Below, piece after piece: positions 16,826 through 24,424 of a DNA stretch of 64,000 nt. Under the pieces are notes generated by a model that ran no database searches, was not told where the DNA came from, and saw only the letters and a program-made list of their open reading frames with translations. The position numbers and the translations under genes were made by a program. How positions within the stretch are numbered: position 1 is the first letter of the stretch; every line of letters starts with the position of its first letter. Source of the stretch: Streptomyces resistomycificus (lineage in GTDB: Bacteria > Actinomycetota > Actinomycetes > Streptomycetales > Streptomycetaceae); NCBI RefSeq assembly GCF_001514265.1, contig NZ_KQ948992.1:488696-552695 (forward strand). Direction: 5' to 3'.

Positions 16826-16884
16826 GTCTGCTCGAACAGCGCACGCCGGTCCACTCATTCCGGAGGCCGCGCGCCGAGGACGGC

Positions 16885-16973
16885 GGAGGAGCACTCTCCG
16901 GAGACCGTGCCGAGGGCGCTGGAGGAGCACTCTCCGGAGACCGTGCGCCGAGGGCGCCGGAGGAGCACTCTGG
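16885..16973. repeat. tandem 36-38-bp repeats upstream of the DUF1876 gene
   Basis: Unit starting GGAGGAGCACTCTCCGGAGA occurs at 16885 and 16921, with a partial third copy at 16959 (GGAGGAGCACTCTGG). Each unit includes a CTCTCCGGAGA inverted repeat and a GCCGAGGGCGC stretch. The array ends just before the DUF1876 gene and could affect its expression. Confidence 0.75.
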
Positions 16974-16999
16974 AAGCAGGTCTTCCGGAGGTGATCCTC

Positions 17000-17275
17000 A
17001 TGATGCACACCACTGTGGGATGGCACATCGAGCTGGAGTTCCAGGAGGATGATCAGCACACCCGGGCGGCGGCGATGGTCCGCCTGCCCGACGGCACCGA
17101 GGTACGCACCCAGGGCCACGCCAGCCGCCACCACACCGACGCGAATCAGCCACGGGTGGGGGAGGAGGTGGCCGGCGCCCGGGCTTTGAACGAACTCGCG
17201 ATGCAACTGCTGACCAAGGCACACGGCGAGATCGACGAGGTGTCCGGGCGGACGTCGCACCCGATCAACGTCTGA
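17000..17275 (+). CDS. DUF1876 family protein
   Basis: A 91-aa protein starting MMHTTVGWHIELEF with conserved dsRBD-like alternation of strands and helices and the family Asn/Leu-rich helix (ARALNELAMQLLTKAHGEID). CCGGAGGTGAT lies just upstream of the ATG. DUF1876 proteins are common in actinomycetes with no settled function. It stands alone behind the tandem-repeat region. Confidence 0.8.
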   Translation: MMHTTVGWHIELEFQEDDQHTRAAAMVRLPDGTEVRTQGHASRHHTDANQPRVGEEVAGARALNELAMQLLTKAHGEIDEVSGRTSHPINV

Positions 17276-17284
17276 GCCGCCGCG

Positions 17285-18457
17285 CTACCGCGCCACGACT
17301 GCCCGCACCGCCCTGACCAGGGCCTGCGCCCGTGGGTCGGCGGTCACGGTCTTGCGGAAGCCGTTGGTCACATAGCCGAGGGCGATGCCCGTCTCCGGGT
17401 CGGCGAGGCCGAGGGAGCCGCCGCGGCCCGGGTGTCCGAAGGAGCCGGGGCCGAGGAGCGGCGAGGCGCTGCCGTGCAGCATGTAGCCGAGGCCGAAGCG
17501 GGTGTTGACCACCAGGACGCGGTCGGGGCCCGCCGACTCCTCGGTGCGGGCCGCCTCCATGGTGGCCGGGTCGAAGAGGCGTACGCCGTCGACCTCGCCG
17601 ATCAGGGCCGCGTAGACCCGGGCCAGTCCGTCGGCGGTCGCGATGCCGTTGGTCGCGGGCAGCGCGGCCGCCCGGTAGGCCGGGGTGTTCTGGTCGGGGA
17701 AGGGAGTGATCGCCGCGAAGGCCCGGCGGGTGAGGGAGGCGGGGTCGTCGTAGGCCTCGGTGACCGCACGCTTCGGGCGCACGCGCAGACCCGCCCCGCC
17801 GACGGGCTCGGGCGTCTCGACCCGCCCCACCCGGCCGGTCCGGCCCGCCGCCTCCTCCGCCGGTGGCAGCCCGAGCCACAGGTCGGCGCCCAGCGGCCCG
17901 GTGATCTCGGCGGCGATCCACTCGCCGGCCCACCGGCCCGTCACCCGCCGCACCAGCTCGTCGAGCATCCAGCCGTAGGTCAGCGCGTGGTAGCCGTGGT
18001 CGGCGCCGGGCTCCCAGACGGGGGCCTGCGCGGCGACGGCCTCGGCGCCTCGGCGCGGGTCCAGCGCCTCCTCGGGCGTGAGGGGGCGGTCGAGGACCGG
18101 GAGGCCGGAGCGGTGGTTCAGTACGTGCCTGACCAGCACCCGCTCCTTGCCACGCGCCTTGAACTCCGGCCAGTACTCGCCGACCGGGGCGTCCAGGTCC
18201 AGCAGCCCGCGCTGGTGCAGCAGCAGCGGTACGGCAGCGGCGACGCCCTTGGTCGCCGAGCGCACGATCTGTGCCGTGCCGCGGCGCCAGGGCTCGGTCC
18301 CGTCGACGTCCCTGGTACCGGCCCACAGGTCGACGACCCGTCGGCCGTCCCGGTAGACGGCGAGGGCCGCGCCCCGGTCCCCGAGCGTCTCGAAGTTCCC
18401 CGCGAACGCGTCCCTGACCGGCTCGAAGCCCTCGGCGACTGTGCCGTTCACGTCCAC
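17285..18457 (-). CDS. serine hydrolase, beta-lactamase class C/EstB-like
   Basis: A 390-aa beta-lactamase-related esterase. Ser67 and Lys70 form the SxxK motif in VRSATKG, and the YHALTYGWML motif near 156-165 supplies the catalytic Tyr. The C-terminal HPGRGGSLG box occupies the third-motif position (HxG type). No signal peptide is seen, so it is probably cytoplasmic. Members act as carboxyl-esterases or peptidases; the substrate is unknown. It converges with the DUF1876 gene. Confidence 0.85.
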   Translation of the reverse strand: MDVNGTVAEGFEPVRDAFAGNFETLGDRGAALAVYRDGRRVVDLWAGTRDVDGTEPWRRGTAQIVRSATKGVAAAVPLLLHQRGLLDLDAPVGEYWPEFKARGKERVLVRHVLNHRSGLPVLDRPLTPEEALDPRRGAEAVAAQAPVWEPGADHGYHALTYGWMLDELVRRVTGRWAGEWIAAEITGPLGADLWLGLPPAEEAAGRTGRVGRVETPEPVGGAGLRVRPKRAVTEAYDDPASLTRRAFAAITPFPDQNTPAYRAAALPATNGIATADGLARVYAALIGEVDGVRLFDPATMEAARTEESAGPDRVLVVNTRFGLGYMLHGSASPLLGPGSFGHPGRGGSLGLADPETGIALGYVTNGFRKTVTADPRAQALVRAVRAVVAR

Positions 18458-18510
18458 GTCCGTACTCCTCGTCTCACGGTCGCGCCGTCGCGCCGACGGC
18501 CTGCTCCCTC

Positions 18511-18957
18511 TCAGCCAAGCAGGATCGTCACGTCGATGTTCCCCCGGGTCGCGTTCGAGTACGGGCAGACCGCGTGGGCGTCCTCGACCAGCTTCGCCGC
18601 GACGTCCGCGTCGAGGACCGGCAGCGAGACGCTGAGGGCGACCGCGAGACCGTAGCCGTGATGTCTGTTGGGGCCGATGCCGACCTTCGCGGCGACCGTG
18701 GAGCCGGACAGGTCGAAGCCGGACCGCCGCCCGACCATGACGAGCGCGTTGTGGAAGCAGGAGCTGAATCCGGCCGCGAACAGCTGCTCCGGGTTGGTGC
18801 CGTTGCCGTCGCCACCGAGCGCCGGCGGCATCGCGACCTTGAGTTCGATCTGCCCGTCCTGGCTGGTGACATAGCCGTCCCGGCCGCCGTGCGCGGTGGC
18901 CTCGGCGACATACATGATCTTCGACGGACGGGTGTCGACGGCGGTGTCGTCGGGCAT
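18511..18957 (-). CDS. ohr: organic hydroperoxide resistance protein
   Basis: A 148-aa Ohr/OsmC-fold thiol peroxidase that reduces organic hydroperoxides. The two catalytic cysteines are Cys67 (GFSSCFHNAL) and Cys131 (HAVCPYSNA). ATG 18957 has GGGGGAG upstream. It lies downstream of ohrR on the same strand, with an operator-like repeat in the 124-bp gap, so it is expected to be peroxide-induced. Confidence 0.93.
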   Translation of the reverse strand: MPDDTAVDTRPSKIMYVAEATAHGGRDGYVTSQDGQIELKVAMPPALGGDGNGTNPEQLFAAGFSSCFHNALVMVGRRSGFDLSGSTVAAKVGIGPNRHHGYGLAVALSVSLPVLDADVAAKLVEDAHAVCPYSNATRGNIDVTILLG

Positions 18958-18980
18958 GGCTGGCTCCCCCCAGGAACAGG

Positions 18981-19004
18981 TGTGCACAAGTGCATCGTGC
19001 ACAA
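18981..19004. promoter_or_regulatory. OhrR operator candidate
   Basis: Two TTGTGCAC half-sites on the minus strand, arranged with CAC spacers, form an imperfect palindrome between ohrR and ohr, about 24 bp upstream of the ohr start. Location and symmetry suit derepression by oxidised OhrR. Confidence 0.6.
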
Positions 19005-19081
19005 GGTACTGGCTGGTAGGTCAGTTGCCGTTACCAGGGGGTGGCAACCGGGAGTAACCCGAGATCAGATCAGGTCGCCCG

Positions 19082-19549
19082 TCAGCGGGCGGGGTCCACG
19101 GCCGCGGCTGCGCCCGCCTTCTCGGCCAGCCGCCACAGCTCCTGGCGCAACCGCTCGGCCTCCGCGTCGTCGAGCTCCGTCGCCGTGAGCAGCGCACCGG
19201 GAACGCGCGCCGCGCGCGCCCGCAGTTCCTCGCCGCGTCCCGTGCACGCGACCAGCACCGACCGCTCGTCGTCCGCCGCCCGCTCCCGGCGCACCAGCCC
19301 CGCGCTCTCCAGCCGCTTGAGCAACGGCGACACCGTGCCGTAGTCCAGGCGCAGCGCGCCCGCCAGTTCCTTGACGGTGACCTCGCCGCGCTCCCACAGC
19401 ACCAGCAGCACCAGATACTGCGGGTAGGTCAGACCGAGGTCCTCCAGGAGCGGCCGGTACGCGGCGGTCACCGCGCGCTGGGCGGCGTACAGCGCGAAGC
19501 ACAGCTGGTCGTCCAGCAGCAGGGACCCGGCGTCCTCTTGGTTCGTCAC
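19082..19549 (-). CDS. ohrR: MarR-family peroxide sensor OhrR
   Basis: A 155-aa winged-helix MarR regulator. Cys17 in QLCFALYAAQRAV is the conserved peroxide-sensing cysteine of OhrR, and LTYPQYLVLLVLWE is the family dimer/DNA-binding motif. It represses ohr until its cysteine is oxidised. It lies 124 bp upstream of ohr on the same strand and 10 bp downstream of the ECF transporter cluster. Confidence 0.9.
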   Translation of the reverse strand: MTNQEDAGSLLLDDQLCFALYAAQRAVTAAYRPLLEDLGLTYPQYLVLLVLWERGEVTVKELAGALRLDYGTVSPLLKRLESAGLVRRERAADDERSVLVACTGRGEELRARAARVPGALLTATELDDAEAERLRQELWRLAEKAGAAAAVDPAR

Positions 19550-19559
19550 GCGCCCATTG

Positions 19560-20327
19560 TCACGGACGGACCTCGGGCACCGGCACGGAACGCGGATCGA
19601 AGCCGAAGGGCAACTCCAGCCGGTGTCCCCGCATCAGCTCGTCGTCGGCCAGCAGTTCCGCGGTCTTCCCGTCGGCGGCGATGGTGCCGTCGCTCAGGAT
19701 CAGGGCGCGCGGGCACAGCTCCAGGGCGTAGGGCAGGTCGTGCGTGACCATGAGGACGGTCACGTCCAACGACCGCAGGATGTCGGCCAGTTCACGGCGC
19801 GAGGCGGGGTCGAGGTTGGAGGAGGGCTCGTCGAGGACGAGGATCTCCGGCTCCATCGCCAGCACGGTCGCGACGGCCACCCGGCGCCGCTGGCCGAAGG
19901 AGAGATGGTGCGGGGGCCGGTCGGTGAACTCCGCCATGCCGACCCGCTCCAGGGCGGTGCGCACCCGCTCCTCCAGCTCGGGCCCCTTCAGCCCGGCCGC
20001 CGCCGGCCCGAACGCCACGTCCTCGCGCACGGTCGGCATGAAGAGCTGGTCGTCCGGGTCCTGGAAGACGATGCCGACCTTGCGCCGGATCTCGGCCATG
20101 TGCTGCCTGCCGACGGGCAGCCCGGCGACCTTCACCGTGCCGGTGCCGCCGCTCAGGATGCCGTTGAGGTGCAGCACCAGCGTCGTCTTGCCGGCGCCGT
20201 TCGGCCCGAGCAGCGCGACCCGTTCGCCGCGCGCGATCGAGAAGTCCACGCCGAACAGCGCCTGGTGGCCGTCGGGGTAGGCGAAGGCGAGGCCCGAGAC
20301 CTCGAGGGAAGCGGTCACAGAGTCCAT
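19560..20327 (-). CDS. nikO: ECF-type nickel/cobalt transporter ATPase
   Basis: A 255-aa ABC ATPase of the CbiO/NikO family. Walker A is GPNGAGKTTL, the signature LSFGQRRRVAV and Walker B ILVLDEPSSNLD. It powers metal uptake together with the two membrane genes upstream. ATG 20327 overlaps the permease gene's stop region by 13 bp; an ATG at 20339 is also possible. The Nur-like box in front of the operon argues for nickel. Confidence 0.86.
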   Translation of the reverse strand: MDSVTASLEVSGLAFAYPDGHQALFGVDFSIARGERVALLGPNGAGKTTLVLHLNGILSGGTGTVKVAGLPVGRQHMAEIRRKVGIVFQDPDDQLFMPTVREDVAFGPAAAGLKGPELEERVRTALERVGMAEFTDRPPHHLSFGQRRRVAVATVLAMEPEILVLDEPSSNLDPASRRELADILRSLDVTVLMVTHDLPYALELCPRALILSDGTIAADGKTAELLADDELMRGHRLELPFGFDPRSVPVPEVRP

Positions 20328-21076
20328 CCCAGCAGACATACGACGAGGGCGGCGAACGGGAGGGTCAGCGCCTGTGACCACTGCGCCCGGGAAGCGGTCA
20401 CCTCGTCGATGACCGGCATCGAACCGGCGTACCCGCGGCTGACCATGGCCAGGTGCACACGCTCGCCGCGCTCGTAGGAGCGGATGAACAGCGCCCCGGC
20501 GGACTTCGCCAGCACGCCCCAGTGCTTGACGCCCCGCGCCTCGAAGCCGCGCGACTCCCGGGCGATCCGCATCCGCCGCATCTCGTCGGCGATGACGTCG
20601 CCGTACCGGATCATGAAGGAGGCGATCTGTACGAGCAGCGGCGGGAGCTTCAACCGCTGCAGGCCCAGCAGCAGTTCGCGCAGTTCGGTCGTGGAGGCGA
20701 GGAGTACGGAGGCGGTGACGCCGAGGGTGCCCTTGGCGAGCACGTTCCAGGCGCCCCACAGGCCGCTGACGCTCAGCGACATGCCGAGCACCTCGACCCG
20801 CTCGCCCTCCGCCACGAAGGGCATCAGCACCGCGAAGGCGACGAACGGGACCTCGATCAGCAGCCGCTTGAGGAGGAAACCGGCCGGCACGCGGGCCGCG
20901 CAGGCCACGCCCGCCAGGAGAACGGCGTACAGACCGAACGCCCACATCGCCTCGCGCGGGGTCGACACCACGACCACCACGAAGGCGAAGGTCGCCGCGA
21001 GTTTGGTGTGCGGAGGCAGGGCGTGCACGGGGGAGTGCCCGTGCCGGTAGAGCCTGTGCGCGTGCCCGGCGCCCAT
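20315..21076 (-). CDS. nikQ: ECF-type nickel/cobalt transporter T-component
   Basis: A 253-aa CbiQ/NikQ-like transmembrane coupling protein with several membrane helices (residues 25-65, 70-85, 100-125, 235-250). It carries the signature cytoplasmic motif ARESRGF and the later SRGYAGS. It couples the ATPase to the substrate-binding subunit. It is one base from the upstream nikMN stop, so the three genes form one operon. Confidence 0.87.
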   Translation of the reverse strand: MGAGHAHRLYRHGHSPVHALPPHTKLAATFAFVVVVVSTPREAMWAFGLYAVLLAGVACAARVPAGFLLKRLLIEVPFVAFAVLMPFVAEGERVEVLGMSLSVSGLWGAWNVLAKGTLGVTASVLLASTTELRELLLGLQRLKLPPLLVQIASFMIRYGDVIADEMRRMRIARESRGFEARGVKHWGVLAKSAGALFIRSYERGERVHLAMVSRGYAGSMPVIDEVTASRAQWSQALTLPFAALVVCLLGWTL

Positions 21077-21077
21077 G

Positions 21078-22133
21078 TCAGACGCTGCTCGTGCGGGCCG
21101 GGGAGACGTCCTCGGTGCCGCGCCGCCTGCGAACCGCCCAGAACACGCCGGTGCCCGCGACGACCGTGACCCCCACGCCGAGCACGCCGGCGAGACCGCC
21201 GGACAGACGGGCGTCGTCGACGTCCTTGACGCCGTAGTCGGCGAGCGGGGAGTCGGCGGTGGCGTGCTCCTCGGTCCTCGCGTCGATCCCCTTGTCGGAG
21301 GCGACCTTCTCCAGCCCGTCGGGGTTGGCGGAGGCGTAGAAGCTGACGAACCCGGCGAGCAGCAGGGAGGTGACGAGACCGGCGACCCACACCTTGCGGT
21401 GCGAGCGGGCGGCCGCCGGGGCGGTCACGGGCTGCGCGTCCGGTACGTCGACGAGTTCGCCGTTGACCCGCAGCTTGAGCTTCTGCTGCAGGCCCCGGGC
21501 GCCGTACACGAGGTCCGGGCGCACGGCGACGACGGCGCCGACCGTCAGCGCGGTGATCGCGGCCTCACCGATACCGATGAGGATGTGCACGCCGACCATG
21601 GCGGTGGCGACCTTGCCGATGGAGACGTCGGTGGTGCCGCCGATCCAGTACAGCAGGGTGAAGGCGAGGGCCGCGGCCGGCACGGAGAGCAGGGCGGCGA
21701 CGAAGGACGAGACGGTGATGGAGCGCCTGCCCCGCGGCAGGATCCTCACGAGCCCGCGGAAGACGGCGTAGGCGACGACCGTGGTGACGACCGCCATGTC
21801 CGTGATGTTCACGCCGAGGGCGGTCAGGCCGCCGTCCGCGAACAGGATGCCCTGCATCAGCAGCACCACGGACACGCACAGCACCCCTGTGTAGGGGCCG
21901 ACGAGGATCGCGGCGAGCGCACCACCGAGCAGATGCCCGCTGGTACCCGCGGCGACCGGGAAGTTCAGCATCTGTACGGCGAAGATGAACGCCGCGACCA
22001 GGCCGGCCAACGGCGCGGTGCGTTCGTCCAGTTCACGGCGGGCGCCGCGAAGGCTCACGGCGACCGCGGCCACGGCGACCGCTCCGGTCGCGACCGAGAT
22101 GGGGGCGTTGATGAATCCGTCAGGCACATGCAC
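21078..22133 (-). CDS. nikMN: fused NikM-NikN (CbiM-like plus PDGLE) metal-binding permease subunit
   Basis: A 351-aa S-component. The N-terminus reads VHVPDGFI after a GTG start; the MHxPDG motif gives the N-terminal metal ligands of NikM/CbiM. Residues 1-200 are the CbiM domain with about seven helices. The C-terminal NikN part carries the PDGLE motif (ANPDGLEKV, about 293-301) and a last helix. The GTG at 22133 is required because the free N-terminus binds the metal. First gene of the nikMN-Q-O operon, 21 bp behind a Nur-like box. Confidence 0.88.
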   Translation of the reverse strand: MHVPDGFINAPISVATGAVAVAAVAVSLRGARRELDERTAPLAGLVAAFIFAVQMLNFPVAAGTSGHLLGGALAAILVGPYTGVLCVSVVLLMQGILFADGGLTALGVNITDMAVVTTVVAYAVFRGLVRILPRGRRSITVSSFVAALLSVPAAALAFTLLYWIGGTTDVSIGKVATAMVGVHILIGIGEAAITALTVGAVVAVRPDLVYGARGLQQKLKLRVNGELVDVPDAQPVTAPAAARSHRKVWVAGLVTSLLLAGFVSFYASANPDGLEKVASDKGIDARTEEHATADSPLADYGVKDVDDARLSGGLAGVLGVGVTVVAGTGVFWAVRRRRGTEDVSPARTSSV

Positions 22134-22153
22134 CGTTCGATGATAGTGGCTTG

Positions 22154-22170
22154 TTGCGAATCCTTCGCAA
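22154..22170. promoter_or_regulatory. Nur-like box upstream of nikMN
   Basis: TTGCGA-N5-TCGCAA, a perfect 6+5+6 inverted repeat. It has the form of the known Streptomyces Nur consensus tTGCaa-N5-ttGCAA, bound by the nickel-responsive Fur-family repressor. It lies 21 bp upstream of the nikMN start codon. Confidence 0.68.
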
Positions 22171-22301
22171 GAGAGACGGCCCACGAACAGCAACAGACAG
22201 GCGTACGGCCCCGAGAGCGTAATCCGGGAAATATGCGACCCTGGAGGGGGAGCGGACGCACAGCTTCCGCACAGGTTACGCAGCGTGAGAGGCCCGTCAC
22301 G

Positions 22302-22676
22302 ATGTCTGTAGTCGAACAGTACGCGCGAGCCCACATCGTTTCGGACGTGGACATCGCGGAGGACGAGGCGGTCCCGGTGGTGCTGCGCTACGACCCCGAC
22401 ACCGACCCGCGTTCGGTACGGGTCGGCCTGCCCGGAACCCACGACGAGTGGACGTTCGAACGGGCACTCCTCGAACAGGGCCTGCGCGCCCCGGCCGGCA
22501 GCGGAGAGGTCCGCGTGTGGCCGTGCGGGCGGGTGCAGGCCGTGGTCGAGTTCCACTCCGCGCAGGGCGTCTCGGTGGTGCAGTTCGAGACGAAGGCGCT
22601 GCTCAGGTTCCTGCGCCGGACGTACCTGGCCACCCCCGTGACGTCCCGGGAGTCAGCCACCCACCTTCAGCAGTGA
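22302..22676 (+). CDS. ssgE: SsgA-like sporulation/cell-division protein
   Basis: A 124-aa SALP (SsgA-like protein), a Streptomyces-type family controlling septation and spore wall events. The N-terminal half has VVLRYDPDTDPRSVRVGL and the C-terminal half VVQFETKALLRFLRRTY, both typical. The ssgE symbol is inferred from its neighbourhood, which matches my memory of SCO3158 beside two penicillin-binding protein genes. It overlaps the end of the convergent penicillin-binding protein gene by 24 bp. Confidence 0.78.
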   Translation: MSVVEQYARAHIVSDVDIAEDEAVPVVLRYDPDTDPRSVRVGLPGTHDEWTFERALLEQGLRAPAGSGEVRVWPCGRVQAVVEFHSAQGVSVVQFETKALLRFLRRTYLATPVTSRESATHLQQ

Positions 22677-24329
22677 CGCCACGATCGGTCCCGCGGTGTC
22701 GCCGCCGTGGCCACCCGACTGGACCACGCCGGCGGCGGCCAGGTCGCCCCGGTACGCGGTGAACCAGCCGTTCGGCTTCTTCTGCCCGTCGACCTCGGCC
22801 GAACCGGTCTTCGCGCCGACGTTGCCGGTGACCCCGGACATCGCCTCCGCCGCCGTGCCGTAGGCCGCGGTGTACGCCATCAGCTCGCGCAGCTGGGAGA
22901 GCGTCGAGGACGACATCGTGCGCGAGGCCGTGGCCAGCGTGCGGTCGTCGACCGACGGGGACACCAGGTAGGGCTGCTTGAAGGTGCCGGACTCGACGGT
23001 CGCCGACACCGACGCCATGTTCAGCGGGTTCATACGGACCCCGCCCTGACCGATGAGCGAGGCCGCCATCTGGGCCGCGCTCTGCACCGGCACCGAACCG
23101 TCGAAGGTCGGCACCCCGATGGCCCAGTTGTTCCTCCCGAGGCCGAAGACCTGCTGGGCCTGCTTGGTCAGGTCGTCGTTCTCCAGGTCGGGTGCCTGGC
23201 TGATGAAGGCCGTGTTGCAGGAGCGGGCGAAGCTCGCCTTGAAGGTGCCGCCCTTGATCTGGAACTTGTCGTCGTTCTGGAACTTCCAGCCGCCGTAGGT
23301 GAAGTACTTCGGGCAGGGATGCGCCTTGTCCGCCGACGCCAGGTCCTTCTCGATCAGCAGCGAGGAGGTGATGACCTTCATGGTGGAACCGGGGGCGAGG
23401 GAGCCCTGGAAGGCGGTGTTGAAGCCGTGGGAGGCGTTGGCGGCGGCGAGGATCTCGCCGGTCGACGGACGCAGGACGACCACCGAGGACCGCGCCTTCT
23501 TGGCGACCTGGGCCTCGGCCGCCGCCTGGAGCGTCGGGTTCAGGGTCGTCTTCACCGTGCCCGGGGTGCCCTTGCTCAGCTCCAGCAGGGTCTTGTCGGA
23601 CGCCTTCGACGCCTTCGCCGACTTGCCGCGGACCACCCGGAGCTCGATGCCCGCCTTGCCGCCGGCCGTCTTGCCGTACTTCTCCCGCAGGCCGTCCAGG
23701 ACGGTGCCCAGCGACGGGTACTTGTCCTCGGTCAGTTCACCGCCGTCCCGGTCGACCGCCTTGATCGGCGGGGTCCCGGACGCGCCGGTGACCAGGGTGT
23801 CCCCGTCCTTCAGGTCGGGGTGCAGGACGGCGGAGTGCCACTCGACCCGGGGCTTCCCGGTGGCGGTGTCCCGGACGACGGTCAGCGCGCTGTCGTACGT
23901 CAGCGGCTTCTCGGTGCCCTTGTACGACACCGTGGCCCGCACGGAGAAGGGGACCTTGTCGCCGGTGCGGGTGCCCGCGGTGAGCGTGACGCCCTTGATG
24001 TGGGCGTCCTTGGCGTAGCCGGTGAGCTGGGAGGTGGCCGACTTCGCGTCGTCCGTGGCGGCGGCGGCCGCGGCCACCTTGCCCTGCTGCCAGGCCGTGA
24101 GGAAGGTCTGCGCGGAGCTGGTGACCTCGGTCGCCGACAGGGGGCCGGTCTTGACGTGCTTCTCCTTGGCGCTGGAGGACGTCGACTGCGTGCGGTCGTC
24201 GGCCGCCGCCCCGCCGCCGTACAGGGCGTACACGCCGAAGCCGGCGCCGGCGACGACCACGGCGATCGTGCCGCCGATCACGGCAGGGTTCGTCTTCCGA
24301 CGTTCGGCGACACGCCTTCTGTTACCCAC
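22653..24329 (-). CDS. penicillin-binding transpeptidase (class B-like), first of a pair
   Basis: A 558-aa membrane-anchored D,D-transpeptidase. One N-terminal helix (residues 18-38) is followed by a low-complexity linker and an NTF2-like MecA_N domain (about 60-180). The transpeptidase domain holds Ser315/Lys318 in GSTMKVIT, SCN in ARSCNTAF, and KTG in GAKTGSAEVDG. It would cross-link peptidoglycan outside the membrane. It is paralogous to the next gene, 95 bp upstream, and faces ssgE. The pair may act in sporulation or cell-wall assembly with SsgE; that is inference from position. Confidence 0.88.
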   Translation of the reverse strand: MGNRRRVAERRKTNPAVIGGTIAVVVAGAGFGVYALYGGGAAADDRTQSTSSSAKEKHVKTGPLSATEVTSSAQTFLTAWQQGKVAAAAAATDDAKSATSQLTGYAKDAHIKGVTLTAGTRTGDKVPFSVRATVSYKGTEKPLTYDSALTVVRDTATGKPRVEWHSAVLHPDLKDGDTLVTGASGTPPIKAVDRDGGELTEDKYPSLGTVLDGLREKYGKTAGGKAGIELRVVRGKSAKASKASDKTLLELSKGTPGTVKTTLNPTLQAAAEAQVAKKARSSVVVLRPSTGEILAAANASHGFNTAFQGSLAPGSTMKVITSSLLIEKDLASADKAHPCPKYFTYGGWKFQNDDKFQIKGGTFKASFARSCNTAFISQAPDLENDDLTKQAQQVFGLGRNNWAIGVPTFDGSVPVQSAAQMAASLIGQGGVRMNPLNMASVSATVESGTFKQPYLVSPSVDDRTLATASRTMSSSTLSQLRELMAYTAAYGTAAEAMSGVTGNVGAKTGSAEVDGQKKPNGWFTAYRGDLAAAGVVQSGGHGGDTAGPIVASLLKVGG

Positions 24330-24424
24330 AGCTTCCCGTTCCTCCGCGCATCCCCAGGGTCCCCGTTGCCCTCGTCCACCTCAACGACGACACCACCCTA
24401 GAGTCCCGGTCCGCGGGGGTGACT

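Noticed and set aside
22134..22301. Cobalamin riboswitch upstream of the ECF transporter
   Set aside because: The leader is too short and lacks the B12-box architecture; a Nur-like operator lies there instead.
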